This document shows positions 44,281-51,380 of a stretch of 64,000 nucleotides of DNA, piece after piece. The DNA is from Bacillaceae bacterium SAS-127 (lineage in GTDB: Bacteria; Bacillota; Bacilli; Bacillales; Domibacillaceae). Positions within the stretch are counted from its first letter, which is position 1. Every line of letters begins with the position of its first letter. The notes beneath the pieces are model-generated. The model was given only the letters and a program-made list of their open reading frames with translations. It had not been told where the DNA came from and did not search any database. Made by a program: the position numbers and the translations under genes. The DNA lies in contig NKXN01000023.1 in assembly GCA_002261155.1 (NCBI GenBank), forward strand, positions 1 through 64,000, read 5' to 3'.

Positions 44281-45558
44281 ATGGCCTTGTTTGGTGGTTG
44301 GAAGGAAAGTGGCTTCCATATGAAAGTATTGCTCATAGGGGTATTATTGACTCATCTTGGTACATATATGGTGGTGCCGCTTTTGCCGATTTTTCTAAAG
44401 GTAGACAAAGGGATGACGATTGCTGAAATTGGCTTAATCTTGGCGATGTCTCCTCTTACCTATCAAGTGAGTAGTTTGTTTGGTGGATGGTTGGCGGATC
44501 GGATCGGTCGGAGAGGAGTGATCGCCGTTGGTGCGTGGCTAAATGGGGCGGCGATTACTGGTTTTCTTCTTTTTGATACGGTTTGGCTGTTGATGAGTAT
44601 GGGGTTACTGAGTGGATTAGGTGTTGGCTTAAATACGCCGTCCACGAAAGCAGCAATTGCGGCCCTTGCAACGGAGGAGGACAATAAGACGACAGCCTTC
44701 TCTTTAAGGGGAGTAGCAGCCAATGTCGGTATTGCGATTGCTGGTTTATTAACTTATTTTGTGCTCGGTGGGGCGTTCCCCCTCATTTTTTATACGGCGA
44801 CCGCTCTTTATATTTTATCGGGACTGATCAGTTTGTTCATGTTGCCAAAAGGATGTGGCGATGAACCTTGTGCAACGGTTCCAGTGAAAGCGTACGTGGA
44901 GATTTTCAAAAATAAAGCCTTTGTCGTGTTTTCGCTAGTGAGTATTTTGATTTGGGCATTATATACGCAACTGGCTTTGAGTTTACCTTTACGAGCGGAG
45001 GATATTTTGCCGGATTCGAGTGTGGTGAGTTTGATTTGGACGGTGAATGCGGTCATTGTCGTTGCATTGCAAACGTCGATTTCTAGGTGGTTTATTGAAA
45101 AAACGCATCCGATGTATGTGTTAGCTTTAGGTGTCTTATTTATTGGTGGAGGGCTTGGTTCAATTTATTTCTCGACGAATTTCTATTGGCTCTTAGCTAG
45201 CGGAGTGATTTTTATTATTGGCGAGATGTTAATTTTGCCGACGATGGATGCGACCGTATCCCGGCTTGGAACAGCAAAAATGATCGGTGTATTTTTCGGA
45301 CTCACCAATTTTGTTTCCGGCGTGGGGGAAGGAGCCGGAAAATTCGCAGGTGGGCAGTTGCTTCGTTTAGGCACATCCTCATCAATTCCATGGTTGACAT
45401 TTGCTCTTTCTGCCGTCGTGATTAGCGGTTTGTTAGTAGTGTTACGGTTTTGGGAGCCGTTGCGATTTTCAATGGGGAGAAAAAGCGAAAAGTTGGAACG
45501 AACGACTTCTACTTCCTTTTGGCAGTGGATCTTTGGAAGAAGAAGCCCCGCGAAATAA
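44281..45558 (+). CDS. Major facilitator superfamily transporter
   Basis: 425 residues with GAAAGGGAGGTGG upstream of ATG 44281. Twelve hydrophobic helices are expected. The MFS loop motif appears as GGWLADRIGRRGVIAVGAWL near residue 62 and FSLRGVAANVGIAIAGLL near 140. The C-terminus is basic. It is likely a drug or metabolite exporter of the DHA1 type; the substrate is unknown. It follows the HDAC-like gene by 111 bases with a terminator between them. Confidence 0.85.
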   Translation: MALFGGWKESGFHMKVLLIGVLLTHLGTYMVVPLLPIFLKVDKGMTIAEIGLILAMSPLTYQVSSLFGGWLADRIGRRGVIAVGAWLNGAAITGFLLFDTVWLLMSMGLLSGLGVGLNTPSTKAAIAALATEEDNKTTAFSLRGVAANVGIAIAGLLTYFVLGGAFPLIFYTATALYILSGLISLFMLPKGCGDEPCATVPVKAYVEIFKNKAFVVFSLVSILIWALYTQLALSLPLRAEDILPDSSVVSLIWTVNAVIVVALQTSISRWFIEKTHPMYVLALGVLFIGGGLGSIYFSTNFYWLLASGVIFIIGEMLILPTMDATVSRLGTAKMIGVFFGLTNFVSGVGEGAGKFAGGQLLRLGTSSSIPWLTFALSAVVISGLLVVLRFWEPLRFSMGRKSEKLERTTSTSFWQWIFGRRSPAK

Positions 45559-45603
45559 TATGTAGGTATATGGAGCATTCTCTTTGAATAGGGTAAGTAA
45601 TAA

Positions 45604-45770
45604 TGTTTGATAAAGTGAAACTTCAATCAGTGAGGGTTTTCTTCATCCCTCATTGATTGTTAGTTGAACCAATCGGGCGTTTACGGGCTGTTGATCTCCC
45701 ACCTACATGTCTGCGCTTCTTCTGTCATATTGAGGTGGAGGTCTTACAGCCCGTTAATGCGGGATAAAGG
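45604..45770 (+). ncRNA. Structured repeat-like element upstream of tgl
   Basis: Two hairpins in tandem: AATCAGTGAGGG (45628) with TCCCTCATTGATT, and a long stem in which ACGGGCTGT (45684) pairs with ACAGCCCGT (45747), with CCCACCT pairing with AGGTGG inside. It ends in GTTAATGCGGGATAA before the tgl ribosome binding site. I recall very similar sequences dispersed in Bacillus genomes (bcr-type repeats or IS200/IS605-like ends), but cannot confirm that. Confidence 0.4.
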
Positions 45771-45780
45771 GGAGGAGCAC

Positions 45781-46638
45781 ATGATTACAGTAGCAGGAAT
45801 GCCCTTTCAGCAAATGGAGAATTGGCCCGCTGGCAGTGTAGAATATAAGATTATTGAAGAAATGAGCAAAGCCCCTGTTGTATATGCCTATCCATCTATC
45901 GGTGATTTATCCTTTGAAGTGAATATGCGCAAAAGCATCATTCAAAGCGCTAGAGCGTTAAATGACAGCAAGGCTCGGTTTGCTGTATTTGAAACATCGC
46001 GTGCGAATCCGCAATATTGGTATGTGACTCATTTTGGCGGCTTTCAACAACGGCCAGATGTGAAGCCATCGGATGCGATTTTAGACATTTACAAAAATAG
46101 CTCGCAATATGCGTTTGAATGTGCAACAGCAAAGCTGATCGTGTATTATCATGCGGTGCTAAAGGTGATTGGGGAAGCGGTTTTTAATCAATGGTTTCCA
46201 GCGATTCATTTATACAGTTGGCACGCCGACCCTGACCTTGGGTTGAAAGCTAGGGAGAGGGAGCATACTTTACCGGGAGATGTTGTCTATTTTAAAAATG
46301 AGGAGTTTGATCCGAATAAGCCTCAGTGGAGAGGAGAAAATGCTGTTGTTCTTGAAGATAGAACGTATTATGGGCATGGAATTGGTATCGGAACGGTAGA
46401 GCAAATTATCGACCAGTTGAACAAACAGCGAAAGCCGGGGGCTAATCAAGCGGCTCATTTGACCAAATTAGTCGTACGACCATCTTTTACACATCTAGCG
46501 AATTTACCGGTGATGAATAGGAGAGCGAAGTATCAAAATGCGATTATTCAGCACAACCAAGCGTCGATTTCTTATAGTTATTATGCTCTATTACAGCACG
46601 TTGTGTATCAAAAATGGGGAAGTTATGTGAATCGATGA
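45781..46638 (+). CDS. tgl: Protein-glutamine gamma-glutamyltransferase (spore coat transglutaminase)
   Basis: 285 residues from ATG 45781, with GGGGAGGAG upstream; the frame opens earlier but inside the structured element. The catalytic cysteine is in YAFECATAKLIVYYHAVLK near 118; PNKPQWRGENAVVLEDRTYY carries further conserved residues and HGIGIGTVEQIIDQLN follows. It resembles Bacillus Tgl over its full length with a C-terminal extension of about 40 residues. Family knowledge: forms glutamine-lysine isopeptide bonds in the maturing spore coat, so the host sporulates and expression is expected in the mother cell. Confidence 0.85.
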   Translation: MITVAGMPFQQMENWPAGSVEYKIIEEMSKAPVVYAYPSIGDLSFEVNMRKSIIQSARALNDSKARFAVFETSRANPQYWYVTHFGGFQQRPDVKPSDAILDIYKNSSQYAFECATAKLIVYYHAVLKVIGEAVFNQWFPAIHLYSWHADPDLGLKAREREHTLPGDVVYFKNEEFDPNKPQWRGENAVVLEDRTYYGHGIGIGTVEQIIDQLNKQRKPGANQAAHLTKLVVRPSFTHLANLPVMNRRAKYQNAIIQHNQASISYSYYALLQHVVYQKWGSYVNR

Positions 46639-46701
46639 GTAACTTCCTTGACATTTGTCTATTATTCCATTACGCTATTAATAAATCGTTAATATTCCTT
46701 A

Positions 46702-46800
46702 TAAGGGGAGTAGCTTTTACAGCAAAGTCGTCATTACGGAGCATATGGCTCTCGGCTTTGTTGGCAACTTTGAATGTTGTTAGCAAGACCTTACCTAAAA
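46702..46800 (+). promoter_or_regulatory. yybP-ykoY Mn2+ riboswitch aptamer
   Basis: The core landmarks of the family appear in order: AAGGGGAGTAGC (46703-46714), CAAAGTCGTCATTACGG (46723-46739), a GAGC/GCTC hairpin, CGGCTTTGTTGGCAAC (46753-46768), and TTAGCAAGACCTTACC (46780-46795). CAAAG pairs with CTTTG. The order and sequence closely match the known Lactococcus yybP aptamer. Known role: binds Mn2+ and turns on downstream genes. Its 3' strand overlaps a terminator (next entry). Downstream genes are a membrane protein and DUF2653. Confidence 0.88.
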
Positions 46801-46857
46801 TGGTAGAGGTCTTTTATGTGCTTAGGGCCTATACCAAACTTGGTGTAGGCCCTTTTA
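46785..46857 (+). terminator. Riboswitch expression platform and following terminator
   Basis: AAGACCTTACC pairs with GGTAGAGGTCTT (46801-46813), excluding the aptamer closing stem, and is followed by TTTTATG. A second hairpin, GGGCCTATACCAA (46825-46837) with TTGGTGTAGGCCC (46840-46852), ends in CTTTTATTT. Confidence 0.78.
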
Positions 46858-46938
46858 TTTGGAAAAAGGAGGTTGAGTATGTAGGGAAAAAACAGCTCTG
46901 TAGCAACAAAAATGATGATAAAAAATGGAGGATTTCAA

Positions 46939-47367
46939 ATGATTAAAAAAATAATGGCATCTTTATTAGCGTTAAGTTTATGTTTCGCTCCGCTCGCACA
47001 TGTGATGGATCAAAACACATATGTTGTAAGTGCAAAGAAATATAAATCAGGGAAAAAGTCATATAACTCAACGGATAGCAACAGCCCTTCGTTAACTAAG
47101 AAAGAAAACGATAAGAAAGATTCGATGACAACGGCGAAAAAATCAACGGCGACTAAGTCGAATAAAGGCGGTCTGTTAAAAGGGATGATGCTTGGTGGTT
47201 TAGCGGGCTTACTACTTGGCAGCTTGCTTGGCGATCTTGGTGTGTTAGGTTCAATCCTTGGCTTTATGATTAATATGTTAGCGATCGTGGCGATTGTAAT
47301 GATTGCTCGCAAAATCTTTACGACTTTGAAAAAGAAACGCAAGGATGATGAAGCATGGCAAAGATAA
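46939..47367 (+). CDS. Mn2+-riboswitch-controlled membrane protein (Tim44-like layout)
   Basis: 142 residues from ATG 46939, with TGGAGG upstream. A signal/anchor segment (IMASLLALSLCFAPLAHVM) is followed by a lysine/serine/threonine-rich linker, then a glycine-rich hydrophobic block (GGLLKGMMLGGLAGLLLGSL) and a last helix with a basic tail (KIFTTLKKKRKDDEAWQR). The general plan resembles Tim44-like bacterial proteins. It overlaps the next gene by 13 bases. Being under a Mn2+ riboswitch, it probably acts in manganese export, tolerance or membrane quality control; no function is established. Confidence 0.75.
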   Translation: MIKKIMASLLALSLCFAPLAHVMDQNTYVVSAKKYKSGKKSYNSTDSNSPSLTKKENDKKDSMTTAKKSTATKSNKGGLLKGMMLGGLAGLLLGSLLGDLGVLGSILGFMINMLAIVAIVMIARKIFTTLKKKRKDDEAWQR

Positions 47368-47645
47368 AAATTTCTGAGCAAGATATCATTAATGCCCTTT
47401 GTTTGCACCTTGCTAACCAGAAGCAAATTACGCCTCAAGAAGTAGAAATCGAGTTAATGTATGATGATGACCACGGTTTTTCAGCGGAAGCGTATTGGGC
47501 AGGCCGGAAGCAAATTTTAGCGACGGTTCATATGATTGAGGCGCTTCGTTTTTGGCTCGATAAGAAAATGAACATGGACCCATTTGCTGCTGGGATTGAA
47601 TTGGTTCTGGATGATGACGAGGGAATTATCGCTCTTGTGCGATAA
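47355..47645 (+). CDS. DUF2653 (YxcD-like) protein
   Basis: 96 residues, translationally coupled to the preceding gene. Small, acidic and cytosolic: KISEQDIINALCLHLANQKQ at the start and AGIELVLDDDEGIIALVR at the end, with another acidic cluster ELMYDDDHGFSAEAYW. The acidic clusters could bind a divalent metal, but this is inference. It is the second gene of the Mn2+-riboswitch transcript. Confidence 0.72.
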   Translation: MAKIKISEQDIINALCLHLANQKQITPQEVEIELMYDDDHGFSAEAYWAGRKQILATVHMIEALRFWLDKKMNMDPFAAGIELVLDDDEGIIALVR

Positions 47646-47654
47646 GGGAAATGA

Positions 47655-47693
47655 AAAAAGGATTCAGCGTGTCAGTGCGCTGAATCCTTTTTC
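47655..47693. terminator. Bidirectional terminator
   Basis: Fifteen-base stem AAAAAGGATTCAGCG (47655-47669) with CGCTGAATCCTTTTT (47678-47692), between convergent genes. Confidence 0.88.
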
Positions 47694-47696
47694 TTA

Positions 47697-48191
47697 TTAG
47701 TTTGTGATGTTTAATTGAATGTCTGTTTTCAAGCTAGCTAATACAGGAGACTTTGTTAAAGCAATCTCGGCGATTTCTTGAATTTGTTCTTTCGTTCCGT
47801 CTGTGTCGACGTTAAGGTGAATGATTGGGTTTAAAATGCCACCGTCCCCTTCTTCGATTCCTAAAAATACTGCGGCATTTAAGTTCGCTTCGATTGTTAC
47901 TTCTACTTGCTTCAATGTCATTCCTTTTTGTGTCGCCATCACTTCAAATGTGATAGCGAAACAGCTTGCCGCCGCACCGATTAAATATTCGACCGGGTTT
48001 GGTCCTTTGTCTGTTCCCCCTAATGGAGCGGGCTCATCTGTTGTGAGAATAGGGAAGTTGCGGATTGACAGGTCATTTTGTACGCCATCTTTCCAGTTTA
48101 CTTGAGCGCTCCATTTCGTCATCCCTAATGACGGATCGTTTTGAATCCCCATGGCTGTTTGTTGTAAAACTTCTAAAGAAATGTTGTTCAT
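47697..48191 (-). CDS. OsmC-family peroxide-resistance-like protein
   Basis: 164 residues with AGGGGAG upstream. The OsmC fold is shown by GAAASCFAITFEVMATQKGM, with the peroxidatic cysteine. The second cysteine of the classic pair is replaced: KSPVLASL has serine where OsmC/Ohr have cysteine (CPV). It may therefore not reduce peroxides by the usual two-cysteine route. It lies 78 bases downstream of a Crp/Fnr regulator on the same strand. Confidence 0.8.
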   Translation of the reverse strand: MNNISLEVLQQTAMGIQNDPSLGMTKWSAQVNWKDGVQNDLSIRNFPILTTDEPAPLGGTDKGPNPVEYLIGAAASCFAITFEVMATQKGMTLKQVEVTIEANLNAAVFLGIEEGDGGILNPIIHLNVDTDGTKEQIQEIAEIALTKSPVLASLKTDIQLNITN

Positions 48192-48269
48192 GATTCATTC
48201 TCCCCTAACTTATTAGTATAAATTAGATACTAACAGAGAGAAAAAATGATGTATGTAAGCGTCCTTACG

Positions 48270-48932
48270 TTATGAAAAAAAATCAATCGGCACCCAAACT
48301 CGCTGATCAAACTGTTTAATTTCACCGGTTTGTGTTAGCTTATTCAAAAGAAAAGTGACCGTTTCTCTAGTAGAGGCAATCATGCCCGCAATATCTTTAT
48401 GTGTGATAAAGGAAGGGATCGGTGCCCAACCATTGTTCGCTTCGTCGTGATTCGCTAGCTTTTTCAACTGAAACAGCAGCCGTTCTTCGACTTTTTCATA
48501 GGCGACTTGCTCTAAAACTTCAATCGTATCTTCTAATTTATTCGTTAAATAGTGCATGATCGCCATTGCTAATTCAGGCGTCTCCTGTACCGCCCGCTTC
48601 ACTTCTTGTTTCGATAAAGAAATGACTGTCACATCCGTTAACGCTTTCGAAAATAAATGCCGCTCTCTATCAGAAAAAACATGAAGCAAATCGATAAAAT
48701 CGCCTTCAGTCGCAATCCCCAGAACGCATTCCTTTCCATTCATATTCAAATGAAACAACCGGGCGTGACCACTTATGACGAGTAATACTCGTTCACTCAA
48801 CTTATCCGGTGTTTGAATAAACTCTCCTTTTTTAAACGAAATTTTCTCGCCATGTGTCATCCAACGTTCTATACAAGTTGCTGGGAAGAAATCAGAAAAT
48901 TTTATTGGGTAAAATGAATCGGGTTTGTTCAT
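48270..48932 (-). CDS. Crp/Fnr-family transcriptional regulator
   Basis: 220 residues. The N-terminal cyclic-nucleotide-binding-like domain spans about residues 15-130 (GHARLFHLNMNGKECVLGIA). The C-terminal HTH is ITHKDIAGMIASTRETVTFL. No cysteine cluster for an Fe-S centre is seen, so it is not an oxygen-sensing Fnr in the usual sense. It is divergent from the LOG gene and upstream of the OsmC gene, which may be targets. Confidence 0.82.
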   Translation of the reverse strand: MNKPDSFYPIKFSDFFPATCIERWMTHGEKISFKKGEFIQTPDKLSERVLLVISGHARLFHLNMNGKECVLGIATEGDFIDLLHVFSDRERHLFSKALTDVTVISLSKQEVKRAVQETPELAMAIMHYLTNKLEDTIEVLEQVAYEKVEERLLFQLKKLANHDEANNGWAPIPSFITHKDIAGMIASTRETVTFLLNKLTQTGEIKQFDQRVWVPIDFFS

Positions 48933-49003
48933 GTCGTCACTTCCTGCTTTTTATGTATAATGTTAAATGTTGGACGTAGTAGATTCAAGAGGAGGAACTA
49001 GAG

Positions 49004-49570
49004 ATGAAACGTGTAGCTGTGTTTTGTGGATCAAGAATGGGAGCTTCCGAGAGTTATAGAGAAGGAGCAATTGCTTTAGGAAAGGAATTAGCGAGTCGAG
49101 GAATCGCTTTAGTATATGGTGGGGCAAGTGTTGGGATTATGGGCGTAATTGCCGATACGGTGTTAGCAGAAGGGGGACAGGTGATTGGTGTCATCCCTGA
49201 AGTGCTGATGGATCGAGAAATTGCTCATCCCGATTTAACAGAATTGATTGTCGTGTCTTCGATGCATGAAAGAAAAGCAAAAATGGCGGAGCTTGCCGAT
49301 GGCTTTATTTCGATGCCAGGTGGGGCTGGGACGTTGGAAGAGTTTTTTGAAATTTACACATGGGCGCAAATTGGTATTCATCAAAAGCCGAATGGTCTAT
49401 TAAATATTAATGGCTTTTACGAACCACTCGTTTCGATGTTTGGTCATATGGTGAAAGAACAGTTTGTCGAAGAGAAGCATCGTTCGATGGTGTTAGTAGA
49501 GGCTGATCCGAAAGTGCTACTTGATCAATTTCAAGCGTATAAAGCGCCTTCAGTGAAAACATATAGTTGA
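49004..49570 (+). CDS. LOG-family (YvdD-like) nucleotide phosphoribohydrolase
   Basis: 188 residues with AGGAGGAAC upstream. The nucleotide-binding loop is VAVFCGSRMGASESY; the catalytic motif is MPGGAGTLEEFFEIYTWAQI near 102, containing PGGxGTxxE, and SSMHERKAKM supplies the conserved Arg/Lys. Family knowledge: cleaves nucleoside 5'-monophosphates to base and ribose 5-phosphate; in plants the family releases cytokinins. Its role in Bacillus is unsettled. A long hairpin follows at 49572-49606. Confidence 0.85.
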   Translation: MKRVAVFCGSRMGASESYREGAIALGKELASRGIALVYGGASVGIMGVIADTVLAEGGQVIGVIPEVLMDREIAHPDLTELIVVSSMHERKAKMAELADGFISMPGGAGTLEEFFEIYTWAQIGIHQKPNGLLNINGFYEPLVSMFGHMVKEQFVEEKHRSMVLVEADPKVLLDQFQAYKAPSVKTYS

Positions 49571-49604
49571 AGAACTGGAGCATGCTTTAAGGGCATGCCT
49601 CAGT

Positions 49605-50729
49605 TCATTTACTGCACGATACGATATGAATATCCATCTCATGAGAATGTCTCATAATGTGGTCAACGATCGAGCCTTTAATGAGCTCTTCCCAGCGACT
49701 TCTGGCGGATTGACCGAGGATCAATTGGGTGACGTTGTTTTTTACGGCCACGTTTGTAATAGCTATAGCGATGTTTCTTTTATGAAGTGGCTCAACGATG
49801 AAGTGGGCGTTAAATTGGGTGGCGAGCTTTTTCCAGTCCTTAATCTTTTTTCTTTCGTTAGGTTTACGGTTCATAGAGGCTTCACGAGAAATGTGAAGAA
49901 TGATCAGCTTTGTTTTTAAGCGACTAGCAATCCGCCACCCGCGACGAATCAGCTTTTCGGCACTTTCGTTATTTTGAACACATACCATAATGACTTCGTT
50001 GATGCCGGTGGGGGATTGATGATGTCCTAAGCGGTCATCGACATCATCGGCTAATTCACGGAGAGATAATTCTCTCAAGGCACCGAGATTGCTTTTAGTA
50101 AAAAAGTGATTAAGCGACTGTTCAATTTTGCTGGAGTGATAGATTTTTCCTTCTTTTAATCTTTTAATAAGTAGTTCGGGGGAGACATCGACGAGGATCA
50201 TTTCGTCTGCTTGATGAAGGAAACGGTCTGGGATGCGCTCTCTTACTTTTACACCTGTGATTTGTTGGACGATGTCATGGACGCTTTCTAAATGTTGAAT
50301 ATTTACAGCGGAAATGACATGGATGCCTTGTTGTAAAATTTCTTCTACGTCCATAAATCTTTTTTCATTCGGGGAGGTAGGAACATTAGAGTGGGCGAGC
50401 TCATCGATGAGAACAACTTCAGGTGCTCGTTCGATAATCGCATCTTTGTCCATTTCTTCCAGTACTTTGCCTTTGTAGTGAATCATTTTCTTTGGAATGA
50501 TTTCTAAGTCGGTGATTAATTGCTCCGTTTCTTTGCGCTTGTGAGTTTCAATTAAACCAATCACCACATCTATTTCTTCTTTTTTTAGTTCATGGGCTTC
50601 TTCCAGCATCCGATAGGTTTTGCCAACCCCAGGTGCTGAGCCGATATACACTTTTAATTTGCCACGTTTCAGTTGCTCAATTTCCGCTAGAATCTCTTCA
50701 GGTGTCTTTCTGCGATACTTGCGATTCAA
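49605..50729 (-). CDS. kdpD: KdpD-like sensor without the histidine kinase domain
   Basis: 374 residues. The N-terminal KdpD domain has the P-loop SAPGVGKTYRMLEEAHELK near 30, the Walker B-like VVLIDELAHSNVPTSPNEKR near 113, and NIQHLESVHDIVQQITGV near 150. A USP-like domain follows (VIMVCVQNNESAEKLIRRG, then ILGQSARSRWEELIKGSIVD). The protein stops before any membrane helices, H box or ATPase domain, so it cannot phosphorylate KdpE. Short KdpD proteins of this kind exist in other bacteria; here it may act as a ligand (c-di-AMP or ATP) sensor. A terminator separates it from kdpC. Confidence 0.85.
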   Translation of the reverse strand: MNRKYRRKTPEEILAEIEQLKRGKLKVYIGSAPGVGKTYRMLEEAHELKKEEIDVVIGLIETHKRKETEQLITDLEIIPKKMIHYKGKVLEEMDKDAIIERAPEVVLIDELAHSNVPTSPNEKRFMDVEEILQQGIHVISAVNIQHLESVHDIVQQITGVKVRERIPDRFLHQADEMILVDVSPELLIKRLKEGKIYHSSKIEQSLNHFFTKSNLGALRELSLRELADDVDDRLGHHQSPTGINEVIMVCVQNNESAEKLIRRGWRIASRLKTKLIILHISREASMNRKPNERKKIKDWKKLATQFNAHFIVEPLHKRNIAIAITNVAVKNNVTQLILGQSARSRWEELIKGSIVDHIMRHSHEMDIHIVSCSK

Positions 50730-50745
50730 AATCGATTCCCCCTTT

Positions 50746-50785
50746 AAAAAAATCTGACTCCCATTAGGTAATGGAAGTCAGACCT
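50746..50785 (-). terminator. Terminator between kdpC and kdpD
   Basis: On the minus strand TCTGACTTCCAT pairs with ATGGGAGTCAGA, followed by TTTTTTT (plus-strand arms 50753-50764 and 50771-50782). It should lower kdpD expression relative to kdpFABC. Confidence 0.78.
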
Positions 50786-50792
50786 AATCTTA

Positions 50793-51350
50793 TTATTTTA
50801 GTTCTTGTATTTTGATATTTAATTTTAATACGTTGACTCGTGGTTCTCCGAATAGTTGGAGACTACGTGCTTCTGTTGTTTTGTCGATGGCTTTGTTTAG
50901 TGTATTTTCGTCGATGCCTGTTTCTTTGCTGACGCGATCAACTTGAAATTTAGCTGCGGCTACTGAGATATGTGGGTCGAGCCCAGAGCCGGAGTTTGTA
51001 ATTAAGTCGACAGGGATCTCTTTTAGGTCGATTTCAGGATGTTCTTTTTGAATGTCTGCGATTGATTGCTTTACTCGCTTGAGCATGTCAGTATTCGATG
51101 GTGCATAATTGTTTGAACCCGAGGCAGAGGCATCATACTCTATAGAAGAAACTCGCCCGTGAAAGTAGCCTTTTTCAGCAAATTTTTGTCCGATCAGCTC
51201 AGAACCGACGACTTTCCCTTTTTCATTTTCAATTAAGCTTCCGTTCGCTTGCGCTGGAAATAGCAGCTGCCCAAGCCCTGTCATTGCTAATGGGTAGGCA
51301 ATTCCACATAGAACGATCATCAACAGCGATAATCGAATAATTTTAAACAT
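50793..51350 (-). CDS. kdpC: Potassium-transporting ATPase subunit C
   Basis: 185 residues with one N-terminal helix (LSLLMIVLCGIAYPLAMTGLG). Conserved blocks: VGSELIGQKFAEKGYFHGR, ASASGSNNYAPSN and NSGSGLDPHISVAAAKFQVD. KdpC stabilises the KdpFABC complex and contributes to nucleotide binding at KdpB. It is encoded in the standard A-B-C order, 30 bases after kdpB. Confidence 0.92.
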   Translation of the reverse strand: MFKIIRLSLLMIVLCGIAYPLAMTGLGQLLFPAQANGSLIENEKGKVVGSELIGQKFAEKGYFHGRVSSIEYDASASGSNNYAPSNTDMLKRVKQSIADIQKEHPEIDLKEIPVDLITNSGSGLDPHISVAAAKFQVDRVSKETGIDENTLNKAIDKTTEARSLQLFGEPRVNVLKLNIKIQELK

Positions 51351-51380
51351 GCTGACTCCTCCATACTGTCATAAATTTTC

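Noticed and set aside
46614-46946. Open frame of 110 codons after tgl
   Set aside because: It lies across the Mn2+ riboswitch and its terminators, has no ribosome binding site, and is explained by the RNA element.
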